In this document: in pieces, positions 9,930-18,377 of the stretch | Layout: each line of letters opens with the position of its first letter | Numbering within the stretch: position 1 is the stretch's first letter | Source of the DNA: Microbacterium foliorum | Lineage (GTDB): Bacteria; Actinomycetota; Actinomycetes; Actinomycetales; Microbacteriaceae | Assembly: GCF_006385575.1 (NCBI RefSeq) | Contig: NZ_CP041040.1 | Coordinates: 2,914,001-2,978,000 of the forward strand | DNA: 64,000 bases | Reading direction: 5' to 3' | Notes under the pieces: generated by a model | Databases searched by the model: none | Seen by the model: only the letters and a program-made list of their open reading frames with translations | Told to the model about the DNA's origin: nothing | Position numbers and translations under genes: made by a program

Positions 9930-10667
9930 TCAGTTGGCCTGTCTCGTCAGAGAGGTGCCCTGCAGGGATGCCTGCACCTGGAACGACATGGTGTCTGCCA
10001 GATACCGGTCGTCGCCCGCCTCGATGGCGCGACCGTCTGCCGCGTAGCTGACCCGGTTCACCCGGAGCAGCGGACTCGACCGTCGCACCTCGAGCAGTCG
10101 CGCGTCTTCGCTGGATGCGGCGATCGCATCGATCGAGTGCTCCCCGTGCACCATGCGCACGCCGTGGTGCTCTTCGAGCGCGCCGACGACCGACGATTCC
10201 TCAGGCGACAGCGCCTCGATCATCGGCGCGATCCATGCCGGATAGGCCGTGCGCTCGAGCATCACGACGCGTCGATTGAGCAGGCGCAGTCGCACGACCT
10301 CGAGCACGTCGCCGGCGCGGGACCCACCGCGCAGCTGCCTCAGCTCGAGGGCCGTGGGGGCTCTGCGGCGCTGCGACACCACTCGTCCCCCCGGCTCCAT
10401 CCCGCGGCTCCGGGCCCACTGCGCGAAGGATCGCATCTCCGAGAGGCGCTGGCTCTGCACGGTGGTGCGCACGAGCCAGCCCGATCCGCGGCGGGGCGCG
10501 ATCGCTCCCTGACGGGCGAGCAGCACGAGTGCGTTGCGCACCGTGCCGCGGGAGACTCCGTAGGTGCGCGAGAGCTGTTCCTCGGGCGGCAGCATCCCGC
10601 CCTCGTCGAATGCCCCGTCGATGATCTGGATGCTCAGATCGCGCGCGATCTCTCGATAGCGATGCAT
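9930..10667 (-). CDS. GntR-family (HutC/UTRA subfamily) transcriptional regulator
   Basis: The 245-residue protein has an N-terminal winged helix (residues 1-70, with TYGVSRGTVRNALVLLARQGAI as recognition region) and a C-terminal UTRA ligand domain (about 90-240, LRLLNRRVVMLERTAYPAW...). GGAGGAG lies before the ATG. It is clearly related to the second GntR protein of this window (31016-31759) across both domains, including FAQWARSRG versus FTRWARDLG. That relation hints at a phosphonate- or phosphate-ester-type ligand, but no transporter lies beside it. The nearest candidate target is the secreted phosphoesterase gene downstream on the same strand. Confidence 0.88.
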   Translation of the reverse strand: MHRYREIARDLSIQIIDGAFDEGGMLPPEEQLSRTYGVSRGTVRNALVLLARQGAIAPRRGSGWLVRTTVQSQRLSEMRSFAQWARSRGMEPGGRVVSQRRRAPTALELRQLRGGSRAGDVLEVVRLRLLNRRVVMLERTAYPAWIAPMIEALSPEESSVVGALEEHHGVRMVHGEHSIDAIAASSEDARLLEVRRSSPLLRVNRVSYAADGRAIEAGDDRYLADTMSFQVQASLQGTSLTRQAN

Positions 10668-10914
10668 GTGACGTCTCCTCCCGACCTCGCCGCCCGGAAC
10701 AGGGCCGGCACGCCGCCGTCAGCGTATCCGCGCTCGGCCGGCGGAGAGTCCTCTGCCGGCCTGCGGCTGCACACGTGCACGCACCTGTCCATCGGACTTC
10801 AGCTGCCGGCCGACTGTCGTTCACCTCAGGTTCGCGGACGGACGCCGCACTGCTCGTATCGTCGGGTCGGATGGGCTGAGCGATCGCTCGAGGTCGCAGA
10901 CCGGAGGACGCCCC

Positions 10915-11604
10915 ATGCCCGACCGCACACCGCACTCAGCCGATGCGATACCAGCCGAATGGGCCGTGCTCAGCGACATGGACGGCACGCTCCTCGACAC
11001 CGAGAGCACCTGGCTGCTCGTCGTCGAGGAGTTCGTACGGCGGCACAGCGTTGCGGACGACCCCGCTCTCGTGTCAGCCCTGCAGGGCTTCGACCTCGAC
11101 CGCGCGGCTGCGACGCTGCGCAGTCACCTGTCGCTCGAGATGACGACGGCAGCGGTCGCCGACGAGCTCGATCGTCGGTCGATCGAGGCCTATGCCGGGG
11201 GCGTCTCGTGGACTCCCGGCGCTCGATCGTTGCTGGCTGCCCTCGCCGCAGCGCGGGTGCCGCTGGCCCTCGTGACCTCCTCGCCTCGGCACTGGGTGCA
11301 GCGATTCGCGCAGACCGTCGACCTGTCGGTGTTCGACGTGATCGTGACGGCAGACGACACCCCGCGCACGAAGCCCGCGCCGGATCCCTACCTTCGCGCC
11401 GCCGCGAGTCTGGGGATCGCCGCACAGAGATGCATCGCACTCGAGGACTCCCTCGTCGGCGCGACATCCGCCGTGGCCGCCGGCTGCACGACCGTCGTCG
11501 TCGGAGGCGGGAAGGGGGTTCCGGACACCCTTCAGGTCACCTCGCTGATCGCCGTGGATGTTCGGATGCTGCGCGCGGTCGCCAGAGGATCGATGCCCTC
11601 CTAG
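10915..11604 (+). CDS. HAD-superfamily phosphatase (beta-phosphoglucomutase-like)
   Basis: The 229-residue protein has the HAD motifs in order: SDMDGTLLDTE (motif I, nucleophile and acid/base Asp), a helical cap, LVTSSP (motif II), KPAPDPYLRAA (motif III Lys) and LEDSLVGATSAVAAG (motif IV). The DxDGTLxDTE motif with a C1 cap places it with small-molecule phosphatases and phosphoglucomutases such as YniC/HxpB. GGAGGACG ends 4 bases before the ATG. The substrate is not predictable. It is followed 9 bases later by an independently promoted membrane protein. Confidence 0.88.
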   Translation: MPDRTPHSADAIPAEWAVLSDMDGTLLDTESTWLLVVEEFVRRHSVADDPALVSALQGFDLDRAAATLRSHLSLEMTTAAVADELDRRSIEAYAGGVSWTPGARSLLAALAAARVPLALVTSSPRHWVQRFAQTVDLSVFDVIVTADDTPRTKPAPDPYLRAAASLGIAAQRCIALEDSLVGATSAVAAGCTTVVVGGGKGVPDTLQVTSLIAVDVRMLRAVARGSMPS

Positions 11605-11613
11605 GCTGGACGA

Positions 11614-12471
11614 ATGATCGGGGAGTTCTTCTACGGCATCCGCACTCTGCTGCGCGGCTTCGGCACGTGGCGACGCCGCCCCGGCCTCATGGCCCTCGGA
11701 CTCGTGCCCGGACTCATCGCGGCGCTGGTGCTGCTCGCCGGTCTCGTGCCGCTCGCCCTGTCGCTCGCGCCGATCTCCGACGCCGTCACGCCCTTCGCAG
11801 ACGGCTGGATCCCCGCCTGGCGATCGGTCTTCAGAGCCGCTGTCGGCATCGTGATCTTCGCCGCCGCGCTCGCCCTCGCGAGCGCCGTGTTCAGCGCGCT
11901 CGCCCTGACGATCGGCGACCCGTTCTACCAGCGGATCTGGCGTGCGGTCGAGGCCGACCTCGGCGATGCACCGCCGTCAGACGGCGGCGGATTCTGGATG
12001 GCGGTCGGCGAGGGCCTGCGCCTCGTGGTCCTCGGCATCCTGATCGCGATCCTGGTGCTGCTGCTCGGACTCGTGCCGCTCGTCGGAGGGGTGCTCGGGG
12101 CGGTCGGAGGTGTCGTGCTGTCGGGGCGGATGCTCGCACGCGAACTCACCGGGCGAGCCTTCGACGCCCGCGAACTCACCCCCGCCGACCGTGCCGTGCT
12201 GTTCCGCGGCAGTCGCGCGCGGGTGCTCGGCTTCGGTGTCGCGACGCAGCTCTGCTTCCTGATCCCCGGCGGCGCGGTCGCCGTCATGCCCGCCGCCGTC
12301 GCGGGTGCCACGACTCTCGCGCGCACCATGCTGGAGCGCACTCCCCTGGCGCAGACTCCCCCTCCTCCCGCTCAGCCCGCACCCCCCGCACCGCCCGCAC
12401 CGCCCGCACCGCCCGCACCGGGCAGCGTCTCCGCGCCCCTGCCGCCGCCCGCCGGATCAGGGCACGTCTGA
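11614..12471 (+). CDS. EI24-domain membrane protein with proline-rich tail
   Basis: The 285-residue protein has several long hydrophobic segments (about 28-55, 70-100, 125-165, 205-235) matching the EI24/CysZ-like fold seen in actinobacteria. The last 40 residues are a (Pro-Pro-Ala)n tail produced by tandem copies of the nonamer CGCACCGCC near 12384-12420. TAGGCT lies at 11602-11607, exactly six bases before the ATG, so the mRNA is probably leaderless. The stop codon overlaps the start of the glycosylase gene by one base (TGATG), indicating co-translation. Its role, perhaps sulfate or small-molecule transport, is unproven. Confidence 0.75.
   Translation: MIGEFFYGIRTLLRGFGTWRRRPGLMALGLVPGLIAALVLLAGLVPLALSLAPISDAVTPFADGWIPAWRSVFRAAVGIVIFAAALALASAVFSALALTIGDPFYQRIWRAVEADLGDAPPSDGGGFWMAVGEGLRLVVLGILIAILVLLLGLVPLVGGVLGAVGGVVLSGRMLARELTGRAFDARELTPADRAVLFRGSRARVLGFGVATQLCFLIPGGAVAVMPAAVAGATTLARTMLERTPLAQTPPPPAQPAPPAPPAPPAPPAPGSVSAPLPPPAGSGHV
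12384..12420 (+). repeat. in-frame tandem repeat encoding a Pro-Pro-Ala tail
   Basis: Four successive near-identical units of CCCGCACCG encode the Ala-Pro-Pro tail of the EI24 protein. Such a run is prone to copy-number change and demands EF-P-assisted translation just before the coupled downstream start. Confidence 0.7.
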
Positions 12472-13244
12472 TGCCAGAGGGCGACACCGTCTTCCGCACG
12501 GCCAGACGTCTCGACGAGGCGCTGGTCGGTGCCGAGGTGGCGCGCTTCGACCTCCGCGTCCCGCGCTTCGCGACCCTCGACCTGACGGGTCAGCCGATCG
12601 TCTCCTCGATCGCCCGCGGCAAGCACCTGCTGCTGCGCATCGGCGACAGCACACTGCATTCCCATCTGCGCATGGACGGGGCCTGGCTGGTCTACCGGGC
12701 GGGTGAGAGGTGGCGGCATCCGGCGTTCAAGGTGCGCGCGATCGTCGGCACCGCACAGCGCGAGGCGGTGGGCATCGACCTGGCCGAGATCGAGGTGGTG
12801 CCGACCCGCGATGAAGACGAGCTCGTCGGATATCTCGGACCCGATCCTCTCGGCCCCGACTGGGACGCCGCCGAGGCCGCGAGGCGCGTGACCGCCGACT
12901 CGCGCAGCATCCACGTCGCCCTGCTCGACCAGCGCAACGTCGCAGGGTTCGGCAACGAGTACGCGGCAGAACTCCTGTTCCTGCGCGGGATCCTGCCGAC
13001 CACTCCCGCCCCCGAGGTCGACGTGCCCGCACTGCTCGACCTCGGCGTGCGCACGATCCGAGCGAACCGCGATCGTCGTCACCGCACCTTCACCGGAGTC
13101 GATCGACCTGGTCAGGGAACCTGGGTCTACGGCCGTGCCGGCAAGCCCTGCCGCCGCTGCGGAACCCTCATCAAGCGGGGCGAACTGGGCGCGGATCCGA
13201 CCCGCGAGCGCATCACCTTCTGGTGCCCCGTGTGTCAGCGATGA
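12471..13244 (+). CDS. nei2: Fpg/Nei-family DNA glycosylase (Nei2-type endonuclease VIII)
   Basis: The 257-residue protein begins Met-Pro-Glu-Gly-Asp, where Pro2 after Met removal is the catalytic nucleophile and Glu3 the acid of Fpg/Nei glycosylases. The H2TH region lies around SIHVALLDQRNVAGFGNEYAAELLFLR. The C-terminal zinc finger has CRRC near residue 228 and CPVC at the end, with an intervening TFWCPVCQR in place of the usual Fpg loop. PEGDTVFRTA is typical of Nei2 of actinobacteria, which excise oxidised pyrimidines. Translation is coupled to the upstream membrane protein by a TGATG junction. The same frame is open far upstream, but Pro2 fixes the start here. Confidence 0.92.
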   Translation: MPEGDTVFRTARRLDEALVGAEVARFDLRVPRFATLDLTGQPIVSSIARGKHLLLRIGDSTLHSHLRMDGAWLVYRAGERWRHPAFKVRAIVGTAQREAVGIDLAEIEVVPTRDEDELVGYLGPDPLGPDWDAAEAARRVTADSRSIHVALLDQRNVAGFGNEYAAELLFLRGILPTTPAPEVDVPALLDLGVRTIRANRDRRHRTFTGVDRPGQGTWVYGRAGKPCRRCGTLIKRGELGADPTRERITFWCPVCQR

Positions 13245-13296
13245 CTCGGATCCATGCTCGGGAATGAATCCGGCACACCCGTGGTTATTGATATAT

Positions 13297-13310
13297 CCGG
13301 AGAACTCCGG
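13297..13310. promoter_or_regulatory. 14-bp inverted repeat before the hexapeptide-repeat gene
   Basis: CCGGAG-AA-CTCCGG sits 17 bases before the start of the next gene and just after the locally AT-rich TTATTGATATAT, which may hold the -10 box. It could be an operator or a small 5' hairpin. Confidence 0.35.
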
Positions 13311-13326
13311 AACACGGGGAGGAATC

Positions 13327-13734
13327 GTGGGCAAGAACTACGTCGACATCGAGAACGACCAGGGCGCGACGCTGCGGTATCGCAAGCACGCCAACGGTCG
13401 CGGTCTCGTCGCGCATGGCGCGAAGGTCCATCCGAAGGCGCATGTTGAAGCGGGCGCCTACATCGAACCCGGCGCGCGTATCGGCGCCGGGGCGACCATC
13501 GCCCGCGGCGCATGGATCGAACCGGATGCCGTGATCGGCGAGGGTGCGCACGTCGATGCGCACGCACACATCGGCCAGGGCGCTGCCGTCGGAGACGGCG
13601 CACACATCGGAGTCCGCACCGAAGTCGGGGCCGGTGCACGGATCGTGCGCGGTGCTCGCATCGGCGACGACGAGACGGTCGCCGCCGGTCTGACGGTCGC
13701 CACCGACCCGAAGGGGCTGTGGCTCGCGGCCTGA
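13327..13734 (+). CDS. small left-handed beta-helix (hexapeptide-repeat) protein
   Basis: This 135-residue protein is almost entirely imperfect hexapeptides of the form [IV]-G-x-G-A-x (for example AYIEPGARIGAGATIARGAWIEPDAVIGEGAHV), the signature of left-handed parallel beta-helices found in acyltransferases and gamma-carbonic anhydrases. No acyl-CoA loop or separate catalytic domain is present, and the three-His metal site of gamma-carbonic anhydrase is not evident although several His occur in the repeats. It starts with GTG after GGGGAGGA; the spacing of four bases is short. I cannot assign a reaction. Confidence 0.7.
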   Translation: MGKNYVDIENDQGATLRYRKHANGRGLVAHGAKVHPKAHVEAGAYIEPGARIGAGATIARGAWIEPDAVIGEGAHVDAHAHIGQGAAVGDGAHIGVRTEVGAGARIVRGARIGDDETVAAGLTVATDPKGLWLAA

Positions 13735-13788
13735 TCACGGCCGCGGACTCAGACCGCCTCACGGCATCCGCCGGGTACCCTGGAGCAC

Positions 13789-14529
13789 ATGGCGACTCAG
13801 GGACGACGACCGGCAGGGCGTGCCGGCAAGGGCTCGCCCGTGCGACGCAACAGGGCGGCACCGGCGCAGCGGTTCCCGCCGCCCAAGCCGCCGAAGAAGA
13901 CCGCCAAGGTCGTGTTCGATGCGCCGGAAACCGAATCCGACGAGCCCCGGACGTTCCGGCTCGGAGTCGTGCCGGGCGCCACGCCCGGCAAGTGGATCGA
14001 CGCCTGGAAGCAGCGGATGCCGCACGTGCCCGTCGAGATCGTGCCAGTGGAGGTCGCTGATCAGCGCGAGGCGCTCGACGACCTCGATGCCGCCCTGGTG
14101 CGTCTGCCGCTGAGCGACGAGAACCTGCACATCATCACCCTGTACGACGAGGTGCCCGTCGTGGTCGCCTCGATCGATTCGCACCTGCTCGCAGCCGATG
14201 AGCTGACCATCGCCGACCTCGCGGGGGAGATCGTGATGATCCCCACCGACGACCCGCTGGGCCCGATCGACATCCCCGGTGCCCTCTCCCCGTCGTTCGC
14301 GCCGCTGACCGTCGCAGACGCCATCGTGACCGCTGCCACCGGAACCGGGATCGTGATCCTGCCCATGTCTCTCGCGCGCATGCACCACCGCAAGGATGCC
14401 GGCCATCGCCCCCTGGTCGATGGTCCGACGTCGACGGTCGCCCTCGTGTGGCGCCGCGACCACACCACCCCCGACGTCGAGACGTTCATCGGGATCGTGC
14501 GTGGTCGCACATCCAACTCGTCGCGATGA
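13789..14529 (+). CDS. LysR-type substrate-binding domain protein without HTH
   Basis: The 246-residue protein begins with a basic, Pro-rich disordered stretch (1-50), then a LysR-substrate-like domain (about 58-235: FRLGVVPGATPGKWIDAW..., DDLDAALVRLPL, LYDEVPVVVAS, VVD/IVTAATGTGIVILPMSLARMH). The usual N-terminal winged helix of LysR regulators is missing. TACCCT lies seven bases before the ATG (13776-13781), consistent with a leaderless mRNA. It might bind a small aromatic or acidic ligand and act through protein contacts, or bind nucleic acid through its basic tail; neither is shown. Confidence 0.72.
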   Translation: MATQGRRPAGRAGKGSPVRRNRAAPAQRFPPPKPPKKTAKVVFDAPETESDEPRTFRLGVVPGATPGKWIDAWKQRMPHVPVEIVPVEVADQREALDDLDAALVRLPLSDENLHIITLYDEVPVVVASIDSHLLAADELTIADLAGEIVMIPTDDPLGPIDIPGALSPSFAPLTVADAIVTAATGTGIVILPMSLARMHHRKDAGHRPLVDGPTSTVALVWRRDHTTPDVETFIGIVRGRTSNSSR

Positions 14530-14595
14530 CGCGAGCGTGACGTCTCACTGACCTCTGCGACGGCGACCCCCTCCGGTCGTCGTTAGACTCTCGTG

Positions 14596-15318
14596 GTGGT
14601 CTCGCTTCTCTACGTCTGCGTGCGCCCCGAGCTCGGGGCGGCGGATGCCGAGCACGCCTCGTTCCGACGGGCGCTCGGCGTCGACGTCGTCGACCGCCTC
14701 GACCTGCTCGCCGAGCCCCTCGACGCCGCCCGCCTCGCGCGGTACAGCGGCGTCGTGGTCGGCGGCTCACCCTTCAACGTGAGCGACGTCGAGAAGTCGG
14801 CGGCACAGCTCCGCGTCGAATCAGACCTCGAGCACATCGCCCGGCTGGCCATCGAGGGCCGGATCGCGGTCTTCTTCACCTGCTTCAGCATCGGCGTGGT
14901 GACGCGGATGCTGGGCGGCGAGGTCACGACGGACACCCCTGAGGCGGCCAGCGCCACCGTGATCGAGACGACCGAGGCCGGCGCGGCCGATCCGGTGTTC
15001 GGCCCGAGCTCCCCCGCCCTCACCGTCTTCACCGCCCACAAGGAGAGCGCCGCCGCTCTGCCACAGGGCGCGGTGCTGCTCGCCACGAACGACACGTGCC
15101 CGGTGCAGGCGTATCGGGTCGGCACTCACCTGTACACGGCGCAGTTCCACCCTGAGCCGACCCCGAGGGACTTCGCCGACCGGATGACGTTCTACCGCAC
15201 CACCGGATACTTCGACCCCGACGAGTTCGACGAGGTGCAGGGGCAGGTGCTCGCGGCATCGGTCACCGAGGGCGCGGCACTGCTGCGCCGCTTCGCGCAG
15301 ACGTTCGCGGCAGCCTGA
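14596..15318 (+). CDS. class I glutamine amidotransferase-like protein
   Basis: The 240-residue protein has the GATase1 fold with candidate nucleophile Cys in FFTCFSIGVV, a C-terminal QFHPEPTPRDFADR carrying the His and Glu of the triad, and VVVGGSPFNV near the N-terminus, as in GMP-synthase-like stand-alone GATases. The nucleophile context TCFSIG differs from the usual GICLG/GVCFG. TAGACT ends six bases before GTG at 14596, so I prefer this start to the GTG one codon earlier. The amide acceptor is unknown. Confidence 0.78.
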   Translation: MVSLLYVCVRPELGAADAEHASFRRALGVDVVDRLDLLAEPLDAARLARYSGVVVGGSPFNVSDVEKSAAQLRVESDLEHIARLAIEGRIAVFFTCFSIGVVTRMLGGEVTTDTPEAASATVIETTEAGAADPVFGPSSPALTVFTAHKESAAALPQGAVLLATNDTCPVQAYRVGTHLYTAQFHPEPTPRDFADRMTFYRTTGYFDPDEFDEVQGQVLAASVTEGAALLRRFAQTFAAA

Positions 15319-15363
15319 CACGACCCTGTCTCCGCGCAGGTCAGGAGAAGCCCGCCCGCAGGC

Positions 15364-15822
15364 TCAGCCGCGCAGCAGCTCCACGCGCTCGCGAAGGTAT
15401 GCCTCGAGAGGCATCCATCCGCCGGCGCTGCTCCATCGCACCGACGGCACGGAGTCGATCATCGCGAGCGGTCCCGATTCCCCGCCCGCATCCACCGCAT
15501 CGAGGTCGATCACCGTCCACCCGATGTGCACGACCTCGCCCTCGTCGAATCCGCCCCGCAGCGCCAGCGCACGTCGCTCGGCGCGCTCACGCGCGGACTC
15601 GGCCGTGTAGCCGCGGCGTCCGGGGTCGGCAGCGCGCAGCACCTCGGCGGTGGCCAGAGCATGCGTCTCGGTGAGCAGCAGCACTCCGATGTGCCAGGCT
15701 GCGCCCACGCGGACGATGCGGCGTCCGCGCCATCGTGAGTCCCGCTCTTCGCCCAGCCCCTCCTGCGGCAGGCCCGAGAGTGCACGCACGGCGTCGGCGA
15801 TCAGCGCGGATGCCGTCGTCAC
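15364..15822 (-). CDS. conserved hypothetical protein, translationally coupled to the cation antiporter
   Basis: This 152-residue protein starts with GTG after GGGAGA and overlaps the stop of the upstream antiporter gene by four bases (GTGA, 15819-15822). It has no membrane segment; a central strand-rich part (WRGRRIVRVGAAWHIGVLLLTETHALATAEVLRA) is followed by an Arg-rich helix (ESARERAERRALALRGGF) and a C-terminal part ending WMPLEAYLRERVELLRG. I do not recognise the family with confidence. Tight coupling suggests a cytosolic partner or regulator of the antiporter. Confidence 0.65.
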   Translation of the reverse strand: MTTASALIADAVRALSGLPQEGLGEERDSRWRGRRIVRVGAAWHIGVLLLTETHALATAEVLRAADPGRRGYTAESARERAERRALALRGGFDEGEVVHIGWTVIDLDAVDAGGESGPLAMIDSVPSVRWSSAGGWMPLEAYLRERVELLRG

Positions 15823-17033
15823 AGCTCTCCCTGGGGTCGCGCCCGAACCAGCGCCGGGTCGACCAGTCGTGCGGCGTCGCCGCGGATCAGCATGCCGAGC
15901 AGCGGGAAGAGCAGCACCGACAGCATCCCCGCGCCGACGAGTGCGGCGGCCGTGCCGGTGTCGATCATCTTCTGGTCCACTCCGATGGCCGTCACAGCGA
16001 CGATGATGGGCAGCCCTGTGGCGGCCAGCAGCCCGAGCGCCGTGCGGTCTCTCACACTCGATCCGGGCGGGGCCGAGAGCTGTGCGGTGGTGCCGCGGAG
16101 CACGAGCAGCGCGACGAGGAACAGGGGCAGCATCAGCATGGCCGCAGACGAGCCGGCGAGCGCCTGGAGGTCGAAGTTCACGCCGGTGTAGAGGAAGAAG
16201 ATCGGCACGAAGAGCCCGAACGCGATGGCCTCGAGTTTGGTCTCCATCGCCGCGGCGTCCTTCTCGGGCGCCCGCGCCATGATGATGCGCCACACGGCCC
16301 CAGCGACGAAGGCGCCGAGCAGCATGTCGAGGTCGAGCATGACGCTGAGACCGACCAGCGCCGCGATGAGCAGCACCACGAAGCGCACGCCGAACTGGTC
16401 GGAGGTGTGCAGCGTGGCGCGGACGAAGGCGTGCAGGCGCCCGTGCTGCATCCGATGGGCCATCAGCACGGCGAGACCGGCCAGGGCCACGAAGGCGAGC
16501 AGCACGGCCGCGGCGAGCGGTGTGGTGCGGGTGCTGAGGAAGAGCGAGATCGCGATCAGCGGCAGGAACTCGCCGACAGCCCCGATCACGGTGACCGCGC
16601 GGCCGAACGGAGTGTCGGTCTCCTTCGCATCCCGCAGGATCGGCATCAGCGTGCCGAGTGCGGTGGAGCTGAGCGCGATGGCGATCACGACCATCCCCTC
16701 GCCGGGCGCGAGGAAGAAACCGATCGCGATCCCGAGCACGACGCTGATGATCCATCCGACCGAGGCCCGCACCAGCGGGCGCCCGGAGACGGCCCGGAAG
16801 TCGATCTCGGATCCGGCCATGAAGAAGAGCATCGCCAGGCCGAAGTCGCTGAGCTTCTCGAGGATGGGCGTCGGCTCGACCCAGCCGAGCACGGCCGGCC
16901 CAGCGAGAATCCCCAGCACGAGCTCGAACACGATGATCGGCACCCGGATGACGGGTCGGATGCCGCGCGCGAGCAGCGGCGCTGCCACGGCGAGCAGCGG
17001 GATCAGCACCAGTCCGAGATCGCCCGCGTCCAC
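15819..17033 (-). CDS. CPA2-type cation:proton antiporter (KefB/NapA-like)
   Basis: The 404-residue protein has about 12 hydrophobic segments and the CPA2 features LVLGILAGPAVLGWV, FFMAGSEIDF and ALSSTALGTLMPILRD. No C-terminal RCK/TrkA domain is present. An upstream in-frame Met (17120) would overlap purU. The GTG at 17033 is preceded at exactly six bases by TACTCT (AGAGTA at 17040-17045 on the plus strand), so I choose it as a leaderless start. The divergent purU start lies 86 bases away. It probably exchanges Na+ or K+ for H+. Confidence 0.85.
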   Translation of the reverse strand: MDAGDLGLVLIPLLAVAAPLLARGIRPVIRVPIIVFELVLGILAGPAVLGWVEPTPILEKLSDFGLAMLFFMAGSEIDFRAVSGRPLVRASVGWIISVVLGIAIGFFLAPGEGMVVIAIALSSTALGTLMPILRDAKETDTPFGRAVTVIGAVGEFLPLIAISLFLSTRTTPLAAAVLLAFVALAGLAVLMAHRMQHGRLHAFVRATLHTSDQFGVRFVVLLIAALVGLSVMLDLDMLLGAFVAGAVWRIIMARAPEKDAAAMETKLEAIAFGLFVPIFFLYTGVNFDLQALAGSSAAMLMLPLFLVALLVLRGTTAQLSAPPGSSVRDRTALGLLAATGLPIIVAVTAIGVDQKMIDTGTAAALVGAGMLSVLLFPLLGMLIRGDAARLVDPALVRARPQGEL

Positions 17034-17118
17034 GCTCTCAGAGTAGCGACCCCGCAGCGACGATTCGCCCGGTGGTCGCATCCACGGCAGAATCGATGCA
17101 CACCCCCGAGGAGCCCCC

Positions 17119-17970
17119 ATGTCTCAGCCCGACACCGCCCGCCTGCTGATCGCCTGCGACGATCAGCCCGGCATCGTCGCCGCCGTCGCCGGAGTGCTCT
17201 CCGCCCACGGAGCGAACATCATCTCCCTCGATCAGCACTCCACCGACTCCGAGGGCGGTCGGTTCTTCCAGCGCACCGTGATCCACCTCCCCGGTCTCTC
17301 CGCCGCGCGCACGGCACTCGAGGCCGACCTCGAGCCGATCGCCGAGCGCTTCGGCATGGAGTGGTCGCTGCACGACACCGCCCGCCGCAAGCGCGTCGCG
17401 ATCTTCGTGTCGAAGTACGACCACTGCCTGATGGAGCTGCTGTGGCGCACACAGCGCGGCCAGCTCGACATCGACGTGACGATGGTCGTCTCGAATCACC
17501 CCGACCTCGCCGAGTCGGTGCGGTCGTTCGGAGTGCCGTTCGTGCACATCCCCTCGGGCGACAAGCAGGCGATGGAGCAGCGCCAGCTCGAGCTGCTCCG
17601 CGGCAACGTCGATCTCGTCGTCCTCGCCCGGTACATGCAGATCCTGAGCGATGAGTTCATCACGGGTCTGGGCGCCCCCGTCATCAACATCCACCACTCG
17701 TTCCTGCCCGCCTTCATCGGGGCCAACCCGTATGCCAGGGCGAAGGACCGCGGCGTCAAGCTGATCGGCGCGACCGCCCACTACGCCACGGCGGACCTCG
17801 ATGAGGGACCGATCATCGAGCAGGACGTCACGCGCGTCACGCACTCCGAGTCGGCGGCCGAGCTGCAGCGCCGTGGTGCCGATGTCGAGCGCCTCGTGCT
17901 CGCGCGCGCCGTGCAGTGGCATGCCGAAGACCGCGTGATCGTGCACGGCCGCTCGACCGTCATCCTCTGA
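17119..17970 (+). CDS. purU: formyltetrahydrofolate deformylase
   Basis: The 283-residue protein has an N-terminal ACT domain (1-85, RLLIACDDQPGIVAAVAGVLSAHGANI) and a C-terminal formyltransferase-fold hydrolase domain. The latter includes INIHHSFLPAFIGANPY with the catalytic His and Asn, and GATAHYATADLDEGPIIEQD with the catalytic Asp. PurU converts 10-formyl-THF to THF and formate, balancing one-carbon units and feeding formate to PurT. GAGGAG precedes the ATG by six bases. Length and motifs match the family completely. Confidence 0.95.
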   Translation: MSQPDTARLLIACDDQPGIVAAVAGVLSAHGANIISLDQHSTDSEGGRFFQRTVIHLPGLSAARTALEADLEPIAERFGMEWSLHDTARRKRVAIFVSKYDHCLMELLWRTQRGQLDIDVTMVVSNHPDLAESVRSFGVPFVHIPSGDKQAMEQRQLELLRGNVDLVVLARYMQILSDEFITGLGAPVINIHHSFLPAFIGANPYARAKDRGVKLIGATAHYATADLDEGPIIEQDVTRVTHSESAAELQRRGADVERLVLARAVQWHAEDRVIVHGRSTVIL

Positions 17971-17990
17971 GACAGGCGTCTCGGGCTCGG

Positions 17991-18377
17991 CTAGCCGGTC
18001 ACATCGACGGCGAGACCCCGAGATGCCACCGCGAGTCGTCTGTCATTCGTCCAGAGTTCGGTGCAGGACGACAACTGAGCGGCAGCGAGGTGCACGGCAT
18101 CGGGAGTCTTCAAGCCGAAATCTGCGCGCAGCTCCGCCGCCCGTATGAAAACGGCCGCGTCGAGATCGACGGTCTCGATGCGATCGAAGAGGGCCAGATA
18201 TCGATCTCGAACCTCGACGTTGCGCTCACGGAGGGGTCCGACGAGACACTCCTGCAAGGCGAGCGGACTCGACGCCACGGGTGCATCGACTTCACTGAGA
18301 GCGCGCCGCACGGAGTCTCCTCGCGGGCCGCGGTCTTCGAGAGCGTAGATCAGGATGCAGGAGTCGAGGTAGATCAT
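17991..18377 (-). CDS. vapC: VapC-type PIN-domain toxin
   Basis: The 128-residue PIN protein carries the acidic residues of the metal site: Asp5 in MIYLDSCILIYALED, Glu in LALQECLVGPL, Asp in LKTPDAVHLAAA, and a C-terminal NDRRLAV segment. Such ribonucleases cut tRNA or rRNA when the antitoxin is degraded. Its ATG overlaps the antitoxin stop by four bases (18374-18377), the usual order antitoxin then toxin. Confidence 0.92.
   Translation of the reverse strand: MIYLDSCILIYALEDRGPRGDSVRRALSEVDAPVASSPLALQECLVGPLRERNVEVRDRYLALFDRIETVDLDAAVFIRAAELRADFGLKTPDAVHLAAAQLSSCTELWTNDRRLAVASRGLAVDVTG

Noticed and set aside
9867..12470. Upstream extension of the nei2 frame to 1125 codons
   Set aside because: Fpg/Nei enzymes need the Met-Pro-Glu N-terminus, which occurs at 12471; the extension crosses three other genes on both strands.
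17034..17120. 29-residue N-terminal extension of the antiporter
   Set aside because: It would overlap the divergent purU start region, and the GTG at 17033 has a TACTCT box at exactly six bases.
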